A stretch of DNA of 64,000 nucleotides from Dryococelus australis (taxonomy: Eukaryota > Arthropoda > Insecta > Phasmatodea > Phasmatidae), in contig CM057006.1 in NCBI GenBank assembly GCA_029891345.1, positions 44,440,556 through 44,504,555 on the forward strand, read 5' to 3'. Shown here one piece after another: positions 56,736 through 64,000 of this stretch. The notes under the pieces are model-generated. The model worked only from the letters and a program-made list of their open reading frames with translations. It was not told the DNA's origin and ran no database searches. A program made the translations under genes and the position numbers. The first letter of the stretch is position 1; every line of letters starts with the position of its first letter.

Positions 56736-57942
56736 AATTCAGGGGGCTTATTGTAAGTTATTAGTTTCGTTACCTCTCGACAAAAAATATTCATTAATAC
56801 TCGAATTTTCGTTTACTAACAAAAGGAGCTATTCGAAATGCACTAAGTGTTCGTTTGACGTCACTATGTTCGTTAAGAAACTCAAAACTAAAACGAAGCA
56901 CTTTGCGCCTTCGTTATCGAGTTTTATTTTGAAAACTTGGCTGGTGCGTGTGTGAAACAAATTGTTTTATGGGACTGTGAAAGAAGAGAGTCGTGATGTA
57001 ATGTGCCTTCATACGTTACAGGAATATAAAATTTTATTTCAGAAAAAATATTTTAAAATCACCAATCAAACGTGCTGTTTTAATTTGTGAACTATCTAAG
57101 CAGCATTGGAGGCTGGAGATTGTGAGGAATTTATTAGATTATTACAGTTGTTTATAATGAAATTAGAGATCACAAACATTTATTCATCAAAACAATTTGC
57201 CGGAACAATATAGTTAATAAATCACAAGATAGGTAGCTCTGAACTGTTAATTATTCTTGGTTGTTTACAACCAAGACACTTTCTTTTGAATATAATTGAG
57301 TACAAATTCATATATTGATATTAATAAAATCCACAAGAAATACGACAGTGTCTAGTTTGTTGCCCATCTCTTATTTTATAATCTTGATGTAAATAACAGG
57401 GTAAAATGCTTGTTCGTAAACAGCTTGCAACAAAAACAACAAAATGCTCATTGAGAAAAATCTTCAGGCATGTAACAACCAAGTCTATTTCAACTCGGTG
57501 CAAACGAAATTAAAACATAATTATGTGTAATACATCATACATCCAGGCGAGTTACAAAATAGTACATTGTCATCAGCAAATTTGATTCACTTGATGAACG
57601 AAATATACCTTTTTCTTAAACGCATTATGTATTTAATACTTATATTTAAAACACGCCAAAAACAAACAAAACATTTCAAGTGCTTTGCTTCTTTGGTTTA
57701 TTAATGTTTTTAATCTTAATTTACAAACAAAGTCTCATAAAATAGTTAAAGTTCGTGTGCATAGTGTGGCCACCCTGCATTCGCTAACGAAAACCCGAAC
57801 ATTGCCGAAGTCTCGGTTGTAACGAATTTATAACTTAGCATACCAAATTGCCTTTCTCGAAGAATTTATTCGTTAAAAGAGCTTTCGAAACTTAACGAAA
57901 ACTAAAAATTAACAAATAACTCAGAATAAGCCCCCCAGGGCT
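56736..57942. mobile_element. 1.2-kb TIR element O
   Basis: CAGGGGGCTTATTGTAAGTTA at 56739 and, at the right, TAACTCAGAATAAGCCCCCC at about 57920-57940 are inverted repeats. Subterminal variants of TTCGTTAACGAAAAC occur inside both ends (for example 56865-56880, 57785-57800). A plus frame (56698-56955) crosses the left border and is not a gene. The C(A)GGGG start would fit hAT, but no 8-bp duplication is clear. Confidence 0.55.
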
Positions 57943-57944
57943 CT

Positions 57945-58357
57945 TTCCGGCACATCACAGTTACTGCCAACTTTTCTGAAGCCCTGCTAAAGCTCTACTT
58001 GCAGAATATTCCTCCGCCCCATGCGGACAAAGCTAAAAAACTTACACCAGGACCAACGCACCTCATTCGTGCGCACTCAGTGCTATAATATTAGGCACAA
58101 GAACTACTTCTTACTTGGCATTACCGACACACCTATTTTCTCTACGTCTTTATTCGCATATCATAAACGAAATAATATTATTCATAGATAAAATATAAGT
58201 AAAAGTTCAATTTAATAAAAAATAAGATACCTTTATGTTAAGTATAATACGCTTATGATACACGACATATTTTCGCAGCAATCAAACACGTCATATATGG
58301 GATGTTATTTCAGATGTTCGATTCAAAAAGTGTAGAGAAACCTCGAATAAACTATAT
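57945..58357 (-). mobile_element. Family B MITE, copy 5
   Basis: Reverse: ACTTTTCTGAAGCCCTGC at left, AGAATATTCCTCCGCC, ACACGTCATATATGG, and AGAGAAACCTCGAATAAACTA at the right. Confidence 0.75.
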
Positions 58358-59165
58358 ATAGTCCATTCACGTTTTCTTCTGCCGTTTTGAATTAAACCTT
58401 TGAAAAATCTTCCCCTTGTATGACGTGTTTTGTTTATTTCCTAAATACGCCCTGTATCACAAGCGTTTTGTACTTGTATTCATAAATGTAACTTTTAAAT
58501 TTAAATGTTATTCATATTTAATATCTAAATTATAATGCTTCATTTATAAATAATTTAAATAAAAACAGCGATAAAACATGTGTGTTAGTAGCGCCTAGTA
58601 AGAAATAGTTCTTATACAAAATACTGTTACAACTGAGTGCGTACGAATCCGGTGCGTTGTCCCTCTGATGTAATCTTCCAGACTTAGTCAAGATTAGTTT
58701 GCACTAGGCGAAGGAATATCCTGGAAGTAGAACTTTAGCAGGGCTTCAGTAAAGGCCGAATATACAGAGAATCAACTATAGTCTAGTCTCGGGAAAATAA
58801 GTATTTCTTAATTAAACTAAACCGTAGAGAAATAACTCCATGTATGGCGTGTTCCGTTGTATCTTAAATACGTAATGTATCAGAAGTGTTTTATACTTGT
58901 GATAACACAAATGTTATCTTATTTTTGGTTAAATTTTTGTCTATAAATTATATATCATTTATAAATAATATGAGTAGTAACAAAGAGAAAATACGTGTGT
59001 TGGTAATATCTAGCAAGAAATAGTTATTTTCCTGAATGTGGTGCGTTGTCCTTTTGGTGTAATTTTCTAGACATAGCCAAGGTTTGTTTGCACGAGCGGA
59101 GGAATAACTACAACGTTAGCAGAGATTCAGAAACGCCGAACGTAAACGCGAATGGACTACATACA
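58358..59165 (+). mobile_element. Two family B MITEs in tandem
   Basis: First copy 58358-58788 starts TAGTCCATTCACGTTTTCTT and ends CAGAGAATCAACTATAG; the second starts at about 58786 with TAGTCTAGTCTCGGG and ends AACGCGAATGGACTA at 59158, the best preserved inverted terminus of the family. Confidence 0.72.
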
Positions 59166-59489
59166 GAAGTGAAAAAATAGTGGCGTTTTTTTTTTTTTTT
59201 TTTTTTTTTCTCCCGAAGGACGAGGCTCTGCAAGTGGGCCTTTTCTCTGATTAGCTATTGCGGGCAGCGGAAGATTTTCCGTTGGCTGGGCCGCTGCTGC
59301 CTAGCAAGTTGTTTACCAGGTCCTGATTGACGAACTGTTATGAGCTAACTCCACTCATAATGAGAACATGGAAAGGAATTATAGCATTTCGTAGAAGGGA
59401 AAGCTAAGCAGTTCTACTCCTTACCGCTAGATCGCACGTGTTTAGAAAATACTTGTTATATTTAAATTCACAGGAACATTAGTGTAAGA

Positions 59490-59631
59490 TTACAATTAGT
59501 GTACTCATTTTAGGAAATTAAACATAAAAATCGAAAGTTACCGTAAATTTGTATGTGTAAATATTCACTCATATACTTTCAAATTTGTAATTTTACGCCC
59601 TTGTTAATGGCAATATACCAGTATACTTGTG

Positions 59632-59662
<31 letters not shown>

Positions 59663-60475
59663 GTAAGATGGTACTACATTTTGAGTGAAATAGGAAAACG
59701 TACTTTCACACTGATGTACTAGCTCATACAACATTGGCATGGTAGTAAAATCACACTCAGACTTGGGGTTTTAGTACCATGAATTAGTGTACTTTTACAC
59801 ATACTTCCGCAGTTGAAATTTCACGCCCTTTTTAATGTCACTATACCAGTACATTTGTGTTTTTTCACAGTAAGATTGTACTATGAGTGAAATAGAACAT
59901 ATGTACTGTTACACTTATGCACGTGTTCTAATACAACATTAGCGTGGTTGTAATAACACACAAGCTTAGGGCTTTGGTGTCTTGCATTAGAGTATTTTTA
60001 CACATACCTTTACATGGGCAATTTTACACCCTTTTAAATGTTAATATACTAGTACATTTGTGTTTTTTTTACAGTAATATTGTACTACCTTTTGAATGAA
60101 ATAGAACAATATGTACTTTTACACCGATGTACTGTACATGTTTCAATACAACGTTGCCGTAGTTGTAAAAATACACAGATTTGGGTTTTAATACTTCACG
60201 TTCGTGGATTATTACACGCACTTTCAAATTTGTAAACTATCACCCCTCTTATGGTTAATATACCAATACATTTGTGTTTTTTTTTATAATATCAGTGTAC
60301 TATGTTATGAATAACGTTGTACAGTGCTGTAAATTTACACGTACTGTACTTGTGTTTACAAATTACACACAGAAAATGTAAAATCACCAAGAGGCTGTAC
60401 GTGTATTTTTACACTTTTTTACAGTATAGCAAAACAACTATAACTAAGAAGAGAAAGGGAAAACCGGCATAGACA
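59490..60475. repeat. Imperfect tandem repeat, about 200-230 bp unit, at least four units
   Basis: The block TTTTACGCCCTTGTTAATGG at 59591 recurs in varied form at about 59820, 60022 and 60238; each is followed by ATACCAGTACATTTGTGTTTTT, ACAGTAAGATTGTACTA and AACATTGGCATGGTTGTAA. Poly-T tracts (59632-59659) vary between units. It ends at ACACTGTAAAAACCC, the K-type end motif. Confidence 0.7.
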
Positions 60476-60479
60476 CTGT

Positions 60480-61500
60480 AAAAACCCTTTTTTTTTTGAC
60501 AGAAAATATTTATAAATTGTTACACGTGTTAATCCAGAATTCTACAGGCGGCAGATAGGTGGAACCATGATGTTTATTAGTGGGAAGAGAAATACTAGTA
60601 GAGAGGGGGAGGATCATGCATTTCCGTTATGATGATTGCCACTGGTTTAACCAGAGTGGAGAGAGTGCTCCACTCTGGTGAGGGGAAAGGTGCAATGGGG
60701 TCTGTACCCCACCAACCCCCCCCCCCCCAAATCCACAGTGGGTTCCTGAGAACTTAAATAAAAAAAATTTAAAAAATGAGCTACCTGTAAGTGTCAGCAG
60801 TGTCAACACTAACCAGCTTTTACTTCTTCTAAAGGAGGAGGAAATAGCCGGAAAAATGAAGCGAAAATTATTATTCTAAATAACCTAATATTAATCTATT
60901 TTCACGGGGACGTGTGTAAATATGACGTGCTACCTCGCAGCGCGCAAGCTTCTGTAGCCTGTAACAGAGTATTTTATCACCCACTATGTTCGGATGTTCT
61001 TCCTCTGTCGCCTTTTGAAACCCCACGGAGAGAGAGAAAGAGAGACAGACAGAGAGAGAGGGAGAGAGAGAGAGAGGGAGAGAGAGAGAGAGAGAGAGAA
61101 GAGGGAGAGTGCCAACTGCAGAGGAAGATACAAAGGACAGGCACAAAGCTCGGGTGACACCAGTGAGGGGAGAGGTCCATGGTCGTTCCGTTCCACTCCA
61201 GCAAATGGCAAAAAACCGCACTTCAGGAACATGTCAGAGACATATGTACAGTACCTACATGAGGTTATTACGGCCCTATAAATGTTTTATCACCGAGTAT
61301 ACTCTGTTCAAGAATACAGAGTTAAAATAACCGCTTCTTCCCAAAAATCCAGCCCCAAACACCGACAAAATGGCGTTACTGATCCCCACAATGTCGTTCA
61401 CCAATCAGCTCCTGCAGCCGGCAGCCTCAGCCTATCATAGAATGAGTTCGAGCACATCAAAGGAACCGCCGCGCCATTCCATGTACTTTATGAAGGTGAA
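60480..61500. other. No gene recognised; (GA)n at 61025-61105
   Basis: GA/AGAG-rich microsatellite gives the Arg/Glu and Ser/Leu repeat frames on both strands. C run at 60717-60728. Nothing else identified. Confidence 0.5.
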
Positions 61501-61507
61501 ATGTTGA

Positions 61508-61694
61508 AGTATCGGAGCAGCGACGGAATGCGATAGCAGGAGAAGCGGGAGAACCCCAAGAAAACCCATCAGCCAACGGCATCGTCCGGGACGATTCCTG
61601 CGTGCGAAAAATACGGGAGTCACCCCGCCGGGAATCGAGCCCGGTTCGCTTAGATGGGAGGTGAGTCGTCTAGCCACTACACCACCGCGGCCCC
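61508..61694 (-). repeat. SINE-1 copy, 3' truncated
   Basis: Minus strand head at 61694 (GGGGCCGCGGTGGTGTAGTGG) with GGCTCGATTCCCGGCGGGG B box; ends in the GCTGCTCC block. Confidence 0.8.
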
Positions 61695-61717
61695 AAATAT
61701 ACTACACCACTGGCGGC

Positions 61718-62142
61718 TATAGGCTGTTCACGGTAAAATGAGCACTTTTGAAAGCCCTGCTTAAGATCTACTTGTACACACACTGTGTGTTCTTCTGCCT
61801 TATGTAAAATTAACAGTGCGATGGGCCTCATCACTTTATTCATGCGTCGGTCAAGTGAAAATGCGAAATATATTATAAAAGTAAATAATGTACAAATCTG
61901 CTCATTTTTACACTTCGATGATTTAAAAATACACAAAGCTAGAGAAATAATTTAAGTTATCACAAACGGTTACCTAACACCTTTCATTCGACATTTAGAT
62001 ATGGAGCTACTTTCCGTCCATCGTTACCAACTTTACTGGACACATGCCACTCACGCGCCCGTTAAAATATATGCAGGTAGAGGCAGTGACATTTTCCTAA
62101 GGTTGATTTCAAAAGTGCTCACTTTATCGTGAACAGCCTTTA
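61718..62142 (+). mobile_element. Family A MITE, copy
   Basis: TA TAGGCTGTTCACGGTAAAATG start; GCTCACTTTATCGTGAACAGCCT TA end. One of the best-conserved copies and a good consensus seed. Confidence 0.88.
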
Positions 62143-62218
62143 CAGATAAGGCATCCAGATACAGTTACCGGGTGGCTACTATCCTTTCCTTGCCCGCGAT
62201 TTCTCGCTAATGACGTAA

Positions 62219-62505
62219 ACTGGAAGCAGGGATAGGACAATTTCGCGAGTTCAATGACCTGTAGGCTAGACTCCACGGTGCTGTGCACATTCGAGAATTA
62301 GTTGTTTGTTCATTGGCTGCTCCGTCACTCCTGGCAGTATGGCACTCGCTACTTGTTTCCTTAGAAGTCTGCTATCGGCTCAGAGTAGTCCAGGGCGTGT
62401 CTAATAAACTACGATCCAACTGCAAACTCAACTTCAGTGCACACGTGTTGGACTCTACTATGTCCTGAAACGAAGTCGCGAAATGTTCCTATTTCTAGCT
62501 GGAAG
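62219..62505 (-). mobile_element. Family D hAT MITE, 7/8 target duplication
   Basis: ACTGGAAG at 62219-62226 and GCTGGAAG at 62498-62505. Start CAGGGATAGGACAATTTCGCG, end TCGCGAAATGTTCCTATTTCTA. Same family as 27088 in reverse, including TGGCACTCGCTACTTGTTTCC. Confidence 0.85.
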
Positions 62506-62867
62506 TCATGTGGCACGTCGCGTTGCGTATGTGTACGTGTGTGTGTGTCGCCTGATGTTTATGAACCAGGCGGGACCAGCGAGTGAGAAGCAAATAGCGC
62601 GCGTCTGATCAGCTGGCGGGGGAGGAAAGTTGACGTGTCGCTTCCAACGGGCCGTGACTAACGAACAGTGCGGGTTGGCTGAACTTCCAGGGGGCCGTGA
62701 GACAAGTGTGTACAAGCGCCCCCCCCCCCCCCCCATTCGTCCTCCGCGAGACACATTTTTAGGAAGCCTTTTAAAAATGACATGAAAAGAAGAAATAGCA
62801 GGCGAGAGAGAAACGGAGAAATGGAAGGAATCTCAGAGATGTTCGGAGATACCGAGAATAAGATAAA

Positions 62868-63130
62868 AGCAGGTTACAAGCAGTGGAGAGAATATATCTG
62901 AGATTAATCATAGGAGTTTCAAGAAGAGAAAGACTCGGAATGTAGATATAAGGCAACAGTTAAACATTAATGATTTAAATGGACAGATAAATAATACAGG
63001 AAAAATTTGCGAGAACATGTAGAAAGGATGAAAAATACAAGACTTCCCAAGCAAATAATATATTATAAACCAACAGGAAAATGGAATACCGGACGAGCGA
63101 AGGAAAGGTGGTTCCATCAAGACTAATGCT
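62868..63130 (+). pseudogene. LINE (non-LTR retrotransposon) reverse transcriptase 3' remnant
   Basis: The frame from 62998 reads EHVERMKNTRLPKQIIYYKP, followed by TGKWNTGRAKERW, which is the usual C-terminal tail of insect LINE ORF2 proteins (HVERM ... LPK ... Y.PTG.R..GRP..RW). Upstream, 62875-62960 recalls VERIYLRLIIGVSRRERL in another frame. Stops and frameshifts show it is dead. Confidence 0.6.
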
Positions 63131-63404
63131 TGGAGGTCGCAAGCCATAAAGGCCTCAACGCATGAAGAAGGAAAACACGTTTTGGGACCAGATCGATTTA
63201 CTATCTGTCTTCTGTCTACGTAAAATGACGTTTCGCTGAATCCAACAAAGTATTGTGGATCATGGCGTGACAGTACGGCGTCCTGCGTCCTTTAAGCTCA
63301 TTCGCGACGTAATGTTAGGTCTCTAGCAGTTTTCATAATGTTTACTGCAATGTAATTTTGTTCGTATGAGCATAATTGATTGGATGTTACGTTACCGAGG
63401 AAGG

Positions 63405-63667
63405 AACGTGAGTGAGTGAAAAGACTTGGGCCGTTCTTAATATCGAGGCCTTGAGAGCCGATGAGGGTGAAGTGAAGTGTGTATGGAGTTGTGCCGGAAT
63501 GTGAGGGCATGGGAAACGGGAGATCCCCGAGAAAACCCGCCAAAACCAGCGGCATCGTACTGCACGATTCCTGCACGCGAAAAATCCGATAGCGACTACG
63601 TCGGGAATCGAACCAGGTTCGCCTAGATGGGAGGTGAGTATTCTAACCACTACACCACTGGGGCCCC
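63405..63667 (-). repeat. SINE-1 copy
   Basis: Minus strand; head at 63667 (GGGGCCCCAGTGGTGTAGTGG), B box GGTTCGATTCCCGACG, body GTTTTCTCGGGGATCTCCCG, tail GCTCTCAAGGCCTCGATATTAAG. Confidence 0.85.
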
Positions 63668-63817
63668 CATTTTAACACTAAGATTTCTTGAAATCTACTC
63701 TAATTTATTTGTGGTGTTACAAAAATCTCTTTAGCACATAGTTTCTAAAGAATCCCTTGTGCAGATACTTATAAAAGGAAAATACGGTGCGCTGTAAAAA
63801 CGCCTTCTTTGCTGCTA

Positions 63818-64000
63818 CACACTGTAAAAAAAAAATGGGAAAATTACCTGACAGGTGTAAGGTAATATTCGCAAACTTGTGGGTGAAACATAGATTTCCT
63901 TGCAGGTGAGGTAAAATTACTGCACTCTGGAGTAAAATTTACGTACATGGTAGTGGAAAATCCCACAAACGAAAGGGAAAATTACCTTGCGACTCGTGCA
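63818..64000 (+). repeat. K-type quasi-repeat element, cut by window end
   Basis: ACACACTGTAAAAAAAAAATGG start followed by varied repeats of GGGAAAATTACCT / GGTAAAATTACTGCA / TGGAAAATCCC. The start matches the end motif of the other K elements, but the repeated word is new. Confidence 0.4.

Noticed and set aside
61025..61221. Ser/Leu- and Arg/Glu-repeat frames on both strands
   Set aside because: Translation of a GA microsatellite.

Overview
The window looks like insect nuclear DNA: AT-rich, intron/intergenic-like, densely packed with small non-autonomous transposons, tRNA-headed SINEs and solo LTRs, with a mixed TTAGG/TCAGG array and a SIX homeobox exon of animal type. The repeat load suggests a large genome, perhaps a polyneopteran (cockroach, termite or stick insect), but the species cannot be fixed from sequence. 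There are no bacterial features; most computed ORFs here are translated SINEs, microsatellites or MITEs.

The one gene recognised with confidence is the first coding exon of a Six4-class homeobox gene on the minus strand (17755 down to 17046). It is very GC/CpG-rich, encodes the whole SIX domain and homeodomain, and ends at a GTGAGT splice donor. Three further minus-strand pieces look like exons of unidentified genes and have no ATG: a 144-nt exon at 44611-44754, a 25-nt microexon at 21225-21249, and a terminal exon at 10013-10176. The last two are phase-compatible with each other. CpG-rich blocks at 18640-19400 and 53100-53470 may be promoters.

Layout. 1-8.7 kb: SINEs, a TA-flanked MITE, a TTAA MITE, an internally deleted Tc1 element. 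8.7-14.2 kb: TTAA (piggyBac-like) MITEs in chains, a putative terminal exon, a hAT MITE with perfect 8-bp target duplication. 14.2-17 kb: MITEs and AT-rich quasi-repeat elements. 17-19.4 kb: Six4 exon and CpG-rich flank. 19.6-24.6 kb: MITEs, microexon, LTR fragment. 24.6-31 kb: mostly unique AT-rich sequence, a decayed Ty3/gypsy pol fragment split by a hAT MITE, a perfect 54-bp hairpin. 31-44.5 kb: MITEs, TTAA chains, SINEs, a nested palindrome. 44.5-56.5 kb: putative exon, three LTR copies plus an LTR fragment, head-to-head TTAA MITEs, a transposase fragment, the telomere-like array. 56.5-64 kb: a 1.2-kb TIR element, three B-type MITEs, an approximately 210-bp tandem repeat, a LINE remnant and SINEs.

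Repeat families (my labels). A: TA-flanked MITE, TIR WAGGCTGTTCACG, about 400-450 bp, plus a short form of about 245 bp with the same ends. B: TA-flanked MITE, TIR TAGTCCATTCGCG, about 410 bp. D: hAT MITEs, 8-bp target duplications, TIR YAGRGAYMKG then TTCGCG. E, F, L, H: TTAA-flanked elements. N: LTRs bounded by TGTTAC/GTAACA. SINE-1 and SINE-2: tRNA-derived. K: tRNA-like module plus variable quasi-repeats ending near CACTGTGAAAAA.
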